64,000 bases of DNA from Astropecten irregularis. Lineage: Eukaryota; Echinodermata; Asteroidea; Paxillosida; Astropectinidae. This document shows, in pieces, positions 35,101 through 50,100 of this stretch (position 1 is its first letter; each line of letters begins with the position of its first letter). Made by a program: the position numbers and the translations under genes. The stretch lies in the NCBI GenBank assembly GCA_963971285.1, contig OZ020249.1:6944001-7008000 (forward strand). Direction: 5' to 3'. The notes under the pieces were generated by a model, which made no database searches, was not told the DNA's origin, and saw only the letters and a list, made by a program, of their open reading frames with translations.

Positions 35101-38100
35101 AAAGGTCTATTATACAATGATATTAGGAAGGCAATACCTTTATCACAGTGTTGTCCAGTAAAGGCAGCAGGGCACTTGCAATTGTACTTGGGTTCCATGC
35201 TGATAGTTTCGCAAATACCGCCATTCTGGCAAGGATTGGGAACACATTTATCTTCCTCTAGGACCTTAGGATCTGGATTGACAGCACACCTGAAGTTGAC
35301 CTAGAAGGATGAATCAAGAATGTTTAGTATTTAATCATGGTTAAAATCTCTGACAGTTTTGTTAAAAGGTAATATCATACTTGGGTTTTTAAGAATACAA
35401 ACTCTATGCCGTTATGTCGGACAAAATGGCAGCAATTTGTCGGACCTCAGATAACACATTGTGATTGGCCAAATTGTTAAGGGGTGTGGCCAACTTGATC
35501 GGTGTATTGTACTGCTGAAGAACTAGAGTTGCCATTGACAGAATTTGACATCAACAATTAATTACTGGGAAATGAATTCCACTGACGGCCATGACGGAAA
35601 AAGGGTTATTGTCGACAGGATACAAGTTATGATGAGCCCCAATCTCAGCTGTGTATAAGACTGGTGTGGCATATCTGGAAACGGTGAGTTTCACAGGGTG
35701 TTTTTGATCTGCAATGATACACTTTGAATGCAGCGGCAGCCATTTTGCTCAAAAGTCAGTCTGTTAGTTTCATAATGTTTTAGGGCTGTAAGTTTACGAG
35801 TAATTATGTAACCGGTTACTTGTCTGTTTTTCAGTTACGGTTATGATTACCCGTATAACAAAGCAAACAAAGAAAAACAAAGAAATAGTAAGTTTGGGTC
35901 TTTTAGGAACTTGGTTTACAACATTCTTTTGTCACAACCTTTGGCAGTGGTAGACATAGCAAAATGTCTGGCCTTTGCTTTGCAGTTTGCATAAGCCTGC
36001 TGGTCCAATTTTCAAAAGATCATTGACATTTTTTTCATGAACATTTTTTTATTTGGTTAATCGGTTAACCGGATACAAACTGCAGCCTTAAGTGATGGCC
36101 GTCAGTGGAATTCTTCCAGAATGCTTAATACTAACCTGTAGGAACTTTTGAACATCTGGACAATTATCATTTCCAAATGTATCTGGCACTACATTGATAG
36201 TGCACATTGGCTCAGTGTGGCACATTTCTACAACTTTACGGTATGCTGCGGGAGCATCGCAGTCCTCGTTTAAGCCCTGGCTTTCAACTTGATCCGTTGA
36301 GCAGGTGTGATCTCCTTGCTGCCTGCCGAAGCTAGCCGAAACAACGTCAATTTTGAAGTGTTGACAATCCAACTTGAGTTCACTACCGTGACATGATGTG
36401 AGTTCTATGTCCGTATTGGTGATGCCTATGGGTACAGTCTGACGACATTGATACCTCACATACAAAGCCTTCCAATCGATGTCATCGAAACTGCCAAATG
36501 TAGTTGTATCGACTGGAACAGAGCACATGTCGTGGTTGTGACATCTCAAATAGATGATTGTCTTGGCAAACGGGTGTGGTGGCTTATCTTGAAAGGAATC
36601 GGGACATTCCGATCGAGGTTTACTGCTGTACTCTACGTCAAGGATCTCAATGCGTTCATTTGTCCCTGAGCAGTCCAATTCTAGTTGAGTGCCCTCACAT
36701 GCCACAGTCTCCTGTGGATTCAGGATTTCTATTTCAAAAAAAAAAAAAATGAAAGAATACGATTAATAAGAAAAATTGCCATGTCTTCATTAAAATATTT
36801 TCGCCTGAAATACTTCAATTGTGGCTTCAACTGTATTTTATCCAGAAATGAGTCAACCAAAAATCAAAAACAGTTTTGATCTCGGAGTAATTAAATAAAA
36901 ACCATTCTTTATGTTTGAGTATGAGTAATTTAGGTCCGTTGTGAAATGTCTGCTTTGCCTTTGGCTCTATTTCACAAATCTATTCTAAAGTAATAGAATA
37001 GTATACAAATATTGACTGCTTCGAGTGCGATGGTTAAATCTATGATACCCGAGGTGATCCCCTGCGCGTTCTATTTTCCCGAGGCGCAGCCGAGGGAAAA
37101 TAGAACGCGCAGGGGATCACCGAGGGTATCATAGATTTAACCCATCGCACAAGTCAAAGCAGTCAATATTTGTTTTATAACACCCCATACATAGATTCTG
37201 CAAACTAACAGACCCGCTACAATAAAAAAAACACAATTTAGACGACTTTGTTTAACTTTAAAAAAAAAACAATTTAGACGACTTTGTTTAACATTTCTCA
37301 TGTTAATTAAAACCTTAGTGCAGTATAAGCTGATAAGTACGCGAGTAATGCACAATCATGTAATTTTAAGAGGTGCCAGTCTAAACTTTGCATCCTCGCA
37401 CACATTTCTCATTCAGGTATGTAGTATTATGCACAACTGCTTGGGTTCGAGGTGTGATACTACCACGGTTACTACGTGCTGTACTCTGTGCACTAAAATA
37501 TAAGTCTGGGTACCATGCAGCTCGGGATAGTACATTGATTGCCATGGTAAAGTACATTGGGATAGTACGTTGCTTGCCACGGGGTAGTGCGTCGCGCGCT
37601 GTGCGCCTTGTATAGCAAAAATATATAATGTCATGTGACGCGCTCTGAACCAATCACGAGACGGAATCCGTAGACGGGGTGTTATAAAATAGAATAGAAT
37701 ACTTTATTATCCCATTTGGGAAACTCGGTGGTCTTTTACAGCATTAAAACAATCATTCAAAACATACATGTACAATAATTAAACCCCTCAGATAAATAAC
37801 ACATTATTTAAAAACGACACAAAAGTATCAAAGTAAGGAATTTAGTTTGGAAATAGATAATCTACAAAAAGTCACCTAAAAAAAACACAACTGAAGCCAA
37901 AGTCAAGATTCAAATATGGCTCAAAACAAAAGTGTTTGACATAGGGACTTACCATCGCAGGTGGTCAAACCATCTCCAGTAAACCCTTCATTACAGAAGC
38001 AACCTTTGACATGATTCTTGACTGAACATGTGGCACGATCATGGCAGCTTACATCCTCACAATTGGCATTCTGCTCCGCGTCACAATGACAAAGTTCAGT

Positions 38101-41100
38101 ACAGTCGGCGGACATAAACTTCTCATTTTTCTGTAAGAAAACAGCAATTTTCAGAAAACATGCTTAATAATAGATTGTGATAAATCCCAATTTCAAAAAG
38201 AAGTAAGAACAATAATTATGGGTTATTTGTGCAATAGCGCTCCGCACTATTTGACTTGGCCAGCGCGCGCATGTACAAAATCCCCAGATGTCAGACAAAA
38301 ACCGCAATCCGATGAGACGTCACAGCATTTAGCCTGCTATTTTTAGAGCAAGTGCAGAGCGCTATTGGAAGTTGCTTATTTTGTACATTATTTTAAAGGT
38401 AATATCATACTTTGGTTTTTGTCAAAGAAATACAGATTTATGGGCAAAAATATCAAGACAGATACAGTAACAGTCATCTGTGCAAATTTCAGTCCCATAC
38501 GGTGCAAAATTTTTGAGAAAACAGTGAAAAACGGCCACAATATTTTTTAAGTCTTTTCTCTTTTATTTTTGATCTTTTAAAAGATCAAACAGATTTTCAG
38601 TCGTTGTTTTACTAATTTCTGGATAAATACACCATTTCAGGCGGAAAAAATTTTAACGGTATGTTTCTACCAGCATCATCTTCATACCCTGTAAGTTATA
38701 CGTAAATCTGTGAACATTTCTGTTTTGGTTTCTTACCAAAGTATGATACTACCTTTAACTATTAAGTGGATAGTATGTAGATAGATGATATACAGACCCT
38801 GTGGTAGACACCATCATGTGTACATCCACATTGATCTTCTGGTACACATAGATGATTATCTTCAAGCCATAGACCGTTCATACATTCACACATTGGACCA
38901 GTTGCTTCTTTACAATCTTTAGCAGCATCTTCATCACCACATGTATTGGGACATCCACTGGCTCTAGCATTGTAAACCATGCCTACAGGGCACTTAATAC
39001 CTATAGAACAAAAACACAAATGCAGTGTTAGAGTTGAGTCCTCAGATCCGAGTACAGAGTACTCCGAGTACTTCGAAGTCTGAGTACTGGGCCGATCAAG
39101 TCCAAGTACATTGCTGACGTGTCCAATTCCTAAGTATCGAGTCCGAGTAAATTCAAAGTCGAGTACAGGGCTGAGTCTGAGTACCAAACTCCAAGTCCAC
39201 GTCCGAATACTGTACCAACGCACAGCAGGTGCGGTTCTACGGGGGGGCTAGGGGGGGGGCTGTAGCCCCCCAAAAATTTTGTCTAGCCCCCCCAAAAAAA
39301 TGCAAGTGAAATTTTTGTTGTTGAAAATACTGGATTTTTTAAGTTATTAAGCGCCAATTACATAAAAAAATGCGTTTTTGTGTGGGCTATAATGTGCATG
39401 TTTTTCGACCCCTAATAAGACATAGCAGAAGTGAGTGTTAGAAGAACCAAAAAAAATTGGGTCTTCTAGCCCCCCCAAAAAATAATGGCTCTTCTAGCCC
39501 CCCAAAAATTTTGACTCTAGAACCGCGCCTGACGCACAGTGCAAAATATTGCATTTTGTTTCACAAAGCTGTTTACAATTGGATGTTGATCATGTTGTGG
39601 CACTCTTCTCAGAAATTAATGTTTCTCAAACCTTGCAAATGACACTGTGCTGCTTACTTCATTTGATACTAAACTCCTGATGATCTTCATACTTCCATTG
39701 TATAATTCATCAGAAATCGGCAACATTAGCAGCCATGAAATGTAACGAAAATGAAATTTGCACTAAATGGTCAAGTAATCCCCAAATTCAAGCACATGGA
39801 ATCGAGTATGGGCCAAGTACATTTATTTTTGAGTACTTTTTATCGAGTACAGGCCAAGCACATTTTATTTCCGAGTACGTTTAATCGAGTACAGGCCGAG
39901 TATTTGTCTGTACTCGAGTTGTACTAATAATAATAATAATAATAATAATAAAGAATTTATATAGCGCATTTTCCATGAATATGTTCAAATGCGCTGAATA
40001 CAATACAAGTATGAGTACGAGTACGAGTACGTGTACTCCAACACTGCACAAATGCCAGGATTATTAAATAGGGCTGTAAGTTCACGGATAAATTTTGTAA
40101 CCCGTTACTCGTCTGTAATTCTGTTAAAATTACCCCTATAACAAAGAAAACAAAGAGAACAAAGAAAAACAAAGAAATTGTAAGTAGTCGAATGTGGCCA
40201 TTACATTCATGTATTCAGGTATGTTTCAGCTGACGACCTTTCATTTAATTAAACCTTTCGCACTGTGACCAGGGGTGCGCACTAGGGGCCACAGAATAGA
40301 CCTACACTGTGAAATAGAATACTTTGTGACATGTTTGGTATTCGTTGGCCCGCAGTGGTGCGAAAGGGTTCAAAGTGTTTCATCACAGGTTGTGACCTAC
40401 ATGTAAATACTATGAAAGCAAACAAATTCCTTTCTCTTGGTATTTGTTTATTTCCAAATATTGGTACGTTCAACCAGCAAAATTCGGTTTTAACAAATTG
40501 TGTCTGGAGGCTCGAAAACAGTTTTATATTTAAAACCGTTCGGTTTTATCTCAGTGCCGCTCAGTGGCGGATCTAGCTTTTTGGTAAGGGGGGGGTTTAC
40601 CTGGAGTGAAGTTTTGTAGCGAGGCACTGCGACTCGACATTCTTGACCTAATGACTCAACTAAACTCGACTCGACAGTCTTGACCTAATGACTCAACTCA
40701 ACTCGACTCGACAGTCTTGACCTAAAGACTCAACTAAACTCGACTCGACAGTCTTGACCTAATGACTCAACTAAACTCGACTCGACAGTCTTGACCTAAT
40801 GACTCAACTCAACTCGACTCGACAGTCTTGACCTAATGACTCAACTCAACTCGACTCGACATTCTTGACCTAATAACTCAACTCAACTCGACTCGACAGT
40901 CTTGACCTAATGACTCAACTCAACTCGACTCCACATTCTTGACCTAATGACTCAACTCAACTCGACTCGACATTCTTGACCTAATGACTCAACTCAACTC
41001 GACTCGACATTCTTGACCTAATGACTCAACTCAACTCGACTCGACAGTCTTGACCTAATGACTCAACTCAACTCGACTCGACAGTCTTGACCTAATGACT

Positions 41101-44100
41101 CAACTAAACTCGACTCGACAGTCTTGACCTAATGACTCAACTCAACTCGACTCGACAGTCTTGACCTAATGACTCAACTCGACTTGACTCGACAGTCTTG
41201 ACCTAATGATTCAACTCGACTTGACTCGACATTCTTGACCTAATGACTCAACTCGACTTGACTCGACAGTCTTGACCTAATGACTCAACTCGACTTGACT
41301 CGACAGTCTTGACCTAATGACTCAACTCAACTCGACTCGACATTCTTGACCTAATGACTCAACTCAACTCGACTCGACAGTCTTGACCTAATGACTCAAC
41401 TCAACTCAACTCGAGACACTTCTTTAAAATGACTTGACCCCATCGGTTTTAGATGTACATAAACTGTTTTAAAGCGTCCAGACATATCATATTGCTAAAA
41501 CTGATCGGGTTAAAACAGTTGTTTTAGCGAATTTAACACGCTGTCTGAACGTACCCAAACTGTGACTCATTACAACTCTGCTTTACGCATTGGTCACTTC
41601 TTAGCAATAGGGGGCCGTACTTACCGCAAAAACCGTCCTTTCTCCAGATACCAACTTGGACTTGTTGCTTCACACAATCTTCTTCAAATTGCTCGATATC
41701 TTCACAAAGATTGTCCCTATTTGGGAACATTGCACAGAAGTCAAACATGCAGTTTACGTAAGCTGTTTCCGGGTCGATAACTTTGATGCATGAGGCAAAT
41801 GGTCCTGGGAAAAAAAACAAATCAAGAATACAGAATTGATATTTAGATACACATATACAGGATAATCATTGTCAAGACACAACTTAAATAACTACTTAGA
41901 TGGTAATGAAATGACATGGTTCCAACTGCGTCGCAAAATATCAATTACCAGGAGCAGAGGGTTGTGGAAATAAAATAGTGCTAGGCAAACTCGGGTAATT
42001 TCATATCCTGTTATATTACTGATTGTCAAAAAAAAACAGGTTTAATAGTTAACCTATGTAATCACGTGCAACAACAGTGCAAGGTGTGTGATTTAATATG
42101 GTATACGTCTTCTTCAATGTGATCGTCGCTTTCAGAATGCTTTTTACAACGTTATTCTTTGAATTAAACATTTAGATCAAGTACACAATGTTTCTATTTA
42201 ATACTAGATCCAGTATGTGAAAAACGTGTTTCTACTTGGAAAAATAGACAAAATATCTGACTGAAATTCTACAATTTACCCTTTTTGGGTTGTTAAGCAT
42301 GAGCCAAAGGTTCGTCCCTTTTTCCTTTAAATTTTGGTTGACGGTTAGCAGAAATTTGTAACAGGATAATTAAATCCGGGTCGGTTAATCTTTAACCGGA
42401 TAAAAATCCCAGCACTAAAATAAAATGGACAAAATGTGATGCTAGCAGGTTCAGTGGACGTGGACCTGGCGTGACCTGCCCAATGGGAGACTTTTTGTCG
42501 TAGAGGGCAGCAAACCTACCAGGCTCCTTAAAACTTTTTTACACGCTGTAAGTACGGCGGTTGTCCAAAAACTCACCGGAAGACGCAGGAAAATACTGTG
42601 AACATTAAATTCAGGCCATTTACAATTAATTTTTATATTCACAACAGCCGCCCACCACAATTTCAATGCCCGAAAACACAAAGTTAGGTGAAATTCTGAT
42701 GATTGGCGAGGAATAATGTGATAGGCTTCGCTTGCAAAGTAAAAACTCTGTGCACAAAACTGAATGCTGTTTGCCGTGGGCCACCGTGATCATTTCTAAT
42801 TCGCCCTTTTAGTTGCCAATCTCTACAAATTCTGCATTTGTTTGTTCTTGGGGAACTCATGTCCTCCCCTGTCATCACAACCGGACACTGCACAGTATTT
42901 ACCAGGCATTTTCATTGCGATTATTTACGCCTGTTGTGTTTACGATGAACATTCGTACACAAAAGCAATGACAACAAAATCAAGACACTTTTCCCGAGCC
43001 TGGTGACGCGCGCCCTCTTGTGATTAACAAGGGTTTGTCAAAAGTCTCCCATTCATTTTGTCTCTTTCCCTCTCTGTATGTCTGGTTAGTTTTATTCTTT
43101 TTTTCCCAAAGAAAAGGTGGCATACGCCCCACGACCACCGTGGTCGGGGCTTAAGCCCTGTCCACACTGGACTTTTTTTCTGGGGATTTAACTGAGCTGA
43201 TGGGTAAATGAAAAATGGGCAAATATTACCGGTGTTCCGCACTTGGACTTTTGACTCGGGTAACTTAACCATGCACGCACGGAAGAATTACCGAGCTGAC
43301 AATAGTAGGCTCATTAGGGTACCCGACTCGCACTGTCCGCACTGGACTTTTCGTCTCGGGTAAAGTGTCTCGGGTATTCTACCCGGGCAGAAATTTGGCC
43401 GGTGGAAATACCCGCGCGGCTCAGGCAAAGTAACTGAGTGGTAGACTTCCTGAGACGTCCGCACTGGACTTAAAATGGGTAAAGTACACAGCGTCTCTGT
43501 TACTTTGCCCAAAAAAAGTCCAGTGTGGACAGGGATTTTACAGAGTTTTCAGCAAAAAGCAGAGAGTTTCCATACCATTTGGTTGAGTAAGCACACTGCA
43601 TGCTTGTTGAGCTTCGGCAAGCTTTCCAATAGTTCGGCAAATGTCTTCATCCTTACAGTCTGTACAACCACTGCATTCTGGCTCGGCAGCCCAGCTTTGA
43701 GCAAAGGTGTTGATATTTGTAACCTGAGCATCACACAATCAAATTCAAATAAACAAATGTCCTTATTGTCATACAGGTTAAATCACAAACTATAGTACTT
43801 GAACCAATGAAAAGTTGGGTGTGTTTAATTTGCACAGAGAGTTTTAGTCAAGTTTTAATACCTTTCATTCATAGATTTTCAAAGGTATAACATGATTGGT
43901 AAAGGTCACAGAACAGCACCGACACTTTGCCTGATCAAACATGCACATGAAATAATAAACCTGTGAAAATCTGAGCTCAATCGGACATCTGAGTCCAAGA
44001 CAATAGCAAAAAACCCAACTCATTTTTCTTATAAAACATGAAGATTGGTTTTGATCTTACCCTGAGATCAACATTTTTTTCGGTCTTTGTTTGACTAATT

Positions 44101-47100
44101 TCTGGATAAATACACCATTTCAGGTATGAAACGGTATGTTTCTACCAGCACCATCTTCATACCCTGAAAGTTATACGTAAATCTGTGAACATTTTTGTTT
44201 GGGTATGTTAATTACCAATCCTATACAGTACCTTTAATATAATAGTACAAATCTAGGATAAAAGAGTAACCTTCCACTATTAAACATTGACTGAGTTTAA
44301 AGTCATTGAAAAGTGAACAAAGAAAAATTGACTGGAGAGGGATTCGAACCGGCGACCTCCTGAATACCGTACAGGTGCTCTACCAACTGAGCCATCCAGC
44401 CCTACAGTCCCACCAACGTAGGGCTGGATGGCTCAGTTGGTAGAGCACCTGTACTGTATTCAGGAGGTCGCCGGTTCGAATCCCGCTCCAGTCAATTTTT
44501 CTTTGTTCACTTTTCAATAAAAATTAAGTTGCTATTTTTGGTCTTGATATTGCAATTAAAGTTCCATTTGCTGTGCTGCCATATTGTTACCATTCATATA
44601 TTGAAAGGGCACTTGTACATCAAACGTTTCTGACCTAGCATGTTCTGACATTTGCAAAAAAAGAATCCTTTTGATAACAAGAGTTGATCTCATTGTAATA
44701 ATGCTGATCCACAAATTACAGGGCTGATGGTCAAATGTCACAGCTTATTCAAAGAAGTAGTCTCCGCTTTGAAAGTGCCATAAAAATTATTTTAAAACTA
44801 GAACCGCAAAGCTGTCATGGCTCGCTGCAGCCTTATGTGCAGTTACAAAACACGATAGCAAACACCCATCCATCACACACACACACCCATCCAAATAAAA
44901 ATTCAACATTTTGAAACAATAGACAAAACTTCAACATTTTGAAACAACAGAAAAAACATTTTTCATTTACAGTAATAACAACATTATTTTGGACAATGCA
45001 CCCATCCAAAAAAAAAAAAAATTGGGGTTCAAGCACATACTAAAAAACTTTAACATTTCACACGGCCCCACTGACGGACGGACAGACGGACGGGACGAAC
45101 GTTACTACTATATAGGCTTCGCTTTGCTTCGCAGCTCGCCAAAAATGGAATAATATTGATTTGCAATTATTGTACCTGTTCCTCTGTATGACGCACTATG
45201 TAATCGTCATTCTGATCTCCATTGAAGTTGCCACAGAGTCCTTCCACTTGATTTTTGTAGTATTCGGGAAGATAGATTTCAACTTTGCTTCTTCCATCCC
45301 AGCTAACTGTCAGACCAAAATCAGTTCGAAGCTCCTGCAGTCAAAATATGAAAAACATATACAATAATAGACGTACATACACCCTCAAAACTGTTTCGGT
45401 CTTTGTTTTACTAATTTCTGGATAAATACAGCATTTCAGGTAGAAATATTTTAACGGTATATGTTTCTACCAGCACCATCTTCATACCTTGAGTGAAAGG
45501 GGATAACTAAAACAACTCAAGTGAGGGTGTCCTTTGGAAAAGACGACCTTTGGAAAAGACACTTAATCTTGATTTCCTTGAAAAAAAAACAGCATTTGAT
45601 AAACCAAGATTTCCCATGGTGACTGTTTGCACTGTTTACGAACTGTTGAGTCCATTTTCTCAAACGCAATGTTTTTTTTGGAGGCCGAGCAAGTCCCATA
45701 TGCTCCCTTTAATAGGGAAGTGTGTGAAATTGTCTCTAGATATGAACTTACAATACGCTTGTTGGCTCCACTGACGACAGAAACTCCATCCTTGTAGTAT
45801 GGAGCACTGATACGCTCTTCGTTGACATACACCTTTCGACTTTGCTCGAAGACAAAGTTCTGTTAATGAAACAGATAATCATACAATATGACATTACTGC
45901 CAGTTGATTCGAGAAGATTTTAAGAGAGCTTTTGGAGATGAACGAAATTATTTCAATGGTTAAGTTCAGACAGCTTTTTCTTTATAACCAATTGAGTTGA
46001 ACCGCTCGGCAACCGCGGGGGGTAAGTCGGGGGGTAAGTTAAAATTCTGTTGCGTCCATACAGCATTTTACTGTTTGCAGTTGAAACAGATCGCTTTTAT
46101 TTTTGGTTTTAAGAGGTCATGCTCTGTGCCTTGACCCTGTAGGCTACGGGCTTCAACAGGGATAAAACGGTGATTCTAGCAAATTTAAAACGCTGTCTGA
46201 ACGTACCCAATGTTATGCAAACAATTTATTGCCCTTCAACAACATAGATAAGCACTTCACTAAATAAAGTGCCTTTTGAGTGCACATGAAAAAATATCAT
46301 ACGCTGGCTCAGGTGGGATTCGAACCCACGACCTCCTGCTTACTAGTGCAGATGCCATACCCGCTAGGCCATCTAGCTAGCCGGGGTCGGTGGAGTGAAT
46401 CGCATCCCTTCTTGGCGGGTGCCGTAATTAATCTGTTATTATTGATTTATTCGTCAAGGAGACGCAAACAATTTATTGCCCTTCAACGACGTAGATAAGC
46501 ACTTCACTATTAAAGTGCCTTTGGAGTGGACATGAAAAATTCTTGAGCTGGCTATTTATGATTCTGCAAATTCAGTAACCGTGAAGACAATTGATTCTAT
46601 AAATTCCTGTAACCAGGGGCGGATCCAGTGAGGGCATGGGGGGGGGGGGGGGGTGACGGCGCACGCCCCCCTTTTCTTCAAGCAAAAAAAAAAAAGAGGG
46701 AGAAAAACTCAAAAAGAGAAGAAAAAAGAGTGGGGAGACAAAATTAGCTAGCTTTGATCACCCCGAAATGCATCCGTCGCTATTGAATTGGTGCATTTTA
46801 TTTCCACGCCCCCCCCCCCCCCTCCCCCACAATATGAGGTATAACGCAATCTTAATGTTAACAAATCTGGGGCATTTGTACAATTTCTGAGATTTCCTAA
46901 TAAAGTGCAAGATAAGTCTCGTGGTTTTGCTGTGGTCTATAAAGTAAAATATTACTAGAGCGCTTAATTAGCTCCGTGTACAGACTAATGCCAGCTGGGC
47001 ACATCCATGTTTGTGCACAAACCTATGGAAAACATAAAACTGTGTACGTCTTTTGTACGTTCATTTGCATATCTGTGTTGTGTTCTATACATGTGCGTTA

Positions 47101-50100
47101 TTGAAGCCAAATACGCCCAAAATCCGACACACCTCCGGTAAATGCGCGTTTCATTTTGCACAATCCGTGTACACGCGCTGCACTTAAATTTTGCCATGAC
47201 GTTGGATTTTATCAGCAGTTGAGTCACGTACAGCAGCAGCGTTCACGCGTACTTACTTGCGCGATGCATATAGAGTACACTCTTCGAAACGCATTCCAGT
47301 CAAAGTTTTATTGTTCCACAGATACGCACACAAATTCAAAATGACTGCGCCCAGGACGGCTTCAAAGTGTCTACGCACGGAGAAGGCAGAGCCAGCGTTC
47401 TAGTAATTTTAATATAGCTCTATGGGGTCTATCACACATACCTTGCCATCGATTGACATAAACACTTTCCGGGTGATGGACACACTTTTCCTCTTTGGAT
47501 TTTTCACATTATCAGCTTTTACCACAAAGTGCTGCTGGGTGGTGGTGGCCTTCGTTTGTGTCAGAACATATGTACAGTCACCTTGGAAATTGAACTTTTT
47601 CCCATCAAAATTGCGGTAATGGGGATCACCTTGAGCATAGCATTTGGATGTTCCTGCGGAGCAAATGGGATATTAAATGGGGTTTAGTACCAATCTTAGG
47701 GCAGCAATATGAAAGCTACAAGCAACGGGCAAAACTGTGCCAAATGCACAGCACTGTGCAACCATATACAGCCCACTGGGCATTTTACCCGTTATTACCC
47801 AGGTTATAACAGGTAATAACAGTGATATTACCCGGTAATATCAACTGGGTAATAACAGGGAAATAGTAGACCAATCTTTCCCTGTTACTACCCCTTAATA
47901 TGTAACCGATATTTCTGTTATTGCTATGTTATTACCACTTGATATTACCCCTTTTACCATGATATTACCATAAGAATGTAACCGATATTTCTGGTCTTTT
48001 CTCGTTATTACCATCCGATATTACCCCTTTTACCATGATATTACTGTGGAAATGTAACCGATATTTCTGGCATTTCCCCGTTATTACCATCCGATATTAC
48101 CCCTTTTACCCAATATTACCGCGGAAATGTAACCGATATTTCTGGCATTTCCGTGTTATTACCATCCGATATTACCCCTTTTACCCAATATTACTGGGTA
48201 ATAACAGGGAAATAGTAGACCAATCTTTCCCCGTTACTACCCCTTAATATGTAACCGATATTTCTGTTATTGCTACATGTTATTACCGCTTGATATTACC
48301 CCTTTTACCATGATATTACCTTGAGAATGTAACCGATATTTCTGGCATTTCCCCGTTATTACCATCCGATATTTCCCCTTTTACCCAAAATAACCAATAT
48401 TTCTGGCATTTCCCCGTTATTACCATCCGATATTTCCCCTTTTACCCAATATTACCGGGGTAATGTAACCAATTTTTCTGGCATTTCCCCGTTATTACCA
48501 TCAGATATTACCCCTTTTACCCAATATTACTGTACGTGAGGATGTACAATAATTGATACTTCTGCCATGGCAAAGTTTTCACTGCTGGACGTGCATCAGT
48601 GTTTACCTGAAATACAAAGGTTCAATGCTGACTTTATCACTGAATTGATATCTAAATCCATTTCAATCATTAGGCCTATGTGCTATTGAATATCTGCAAG
48701 GGTTTTACAAAGGAAGCACACACAAACACATCTATTTTCATCATATACTGTATATGTATTCATCAACAAGACTTTCTTGTATAAAACATAATATGAAAGG
48801 CAAAATTAGAGCTCATTCAGACAAATTCATTTTGCTTGACACCATGGTGAATTTTAAATTTTGTCCAGGACTCCAGACATCATTCAAATAAGGTATTTAA
48901 ATGCTTTAATTGGTTCACTCATTTCCATCATCTGACCTCCCAAGCCGCATTCGAAGTTGCAAGGTTGAACAAAAGAATGAACAATCAACAATGTTGAACC
49001 TTTTGTTCAACCTTGCAACTTCAAATGCCCTTGGGAGGTCAGACATGGAAATGATTCAAGTTGAACAAATTGAAGCATTAAATACCTTGTTTGGTTAATA
49101 TGTCTGGACAAAATTCACCATGGGGTCAAGCAAAATGAATTTGTCTTTGATGTACGTTTATGAGCTCTTATTTTGCCTTAAAAATATTCTTCAACGTTGC
49201 CACAAAAAGTCAAAACATTTAAGAGGTACAGTACAGGATTGGTAACATACCCAAACAGAAATGTTCACAGATTTATAAATATAACTTTCATGGTATGAAG
49301 ATGGAGCTGGTAGAAGCCTACCGTTAAAATATTTCCGCCTGAAATGGTGTATTTGTCCAGAAATTATAGTTAAACAAATAAAAGACTGTCTCTGTCTCTC
49401 TCTCTCTCTCTCGGCTCCTCGTCGATGTCCCTTTGGCTAGGGTACTCCAGTATATCCTCGTCGCCAAAATGTTATGTCCTTACTGATAGACTTTAAAATG
49501 TGAGCACAAAGGAGACTGCAACATGTAGTACTGGCTACATCATGTATTTTATGTGATGACTGGATCTCAATGGTGGTAACCACGCAACTAACCCAAAAGT
49601 ACAATTACAAGGCGCGATATGCATATGCGCACATAGTCATCAATCAAGTACACAACAGTATATCCTCAATGTTTACTCGCTATCATCTTGCATAGTGTCG
49701 AGGATGGCTCCTCCTCTGCTCTGATTCCCGTTAGCTTTGCTTCTCTGGTTATGGAGGCCATCTTTATGAGTGAAGCCATCTTGGTGTTCATGGTTGGCTT
49801 CAAATTCATTCTTGACCGGTGGCCGTCAACTATTTCTGAAAGCATCAAAGAAATATAGAGAAATATGCATACAGATTAATTTCTAAGTTATTAAGTAGGA
49901 ATTTGTACCAGAACTAGCTAGCCACAGGCTGTTTTCTCAAAATATCCACTGGCATTCTATTTCTAATGAATTTTGCTTTTGACACCATTGACATTTTTCA
50001 AATTTTATCTATTGTCGATGTTTAGAAGTATCCTGCATGTTTGTGAACTTCAATTTAGTTAACCACGGCCCCTTAAATAGGAGTGAGCTGAAATTTCACA

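Noticed and set aside
46303-46382. Functional tRNA-Thr gene
   Set aside because: Extra base in the anticodon arm and a partial second copy embedded in a family-B repeat at 12547-12655 point to a tRNA-derived repeat.
49666-49856. Open segment on the minus strand ([16 protein letters not shown]...) preceded by a good TTTCAG acceptor and in the right phase to follow EGF exon 52660, ending in a stop
   Set aside because: It lies inside the 4.7-kb repeat-bounded insertion, has no domain similarity, and the VWD 1 exon at 47442-47653 fits the same phase and domain order. A rare alternative terminal exon is not excluded.
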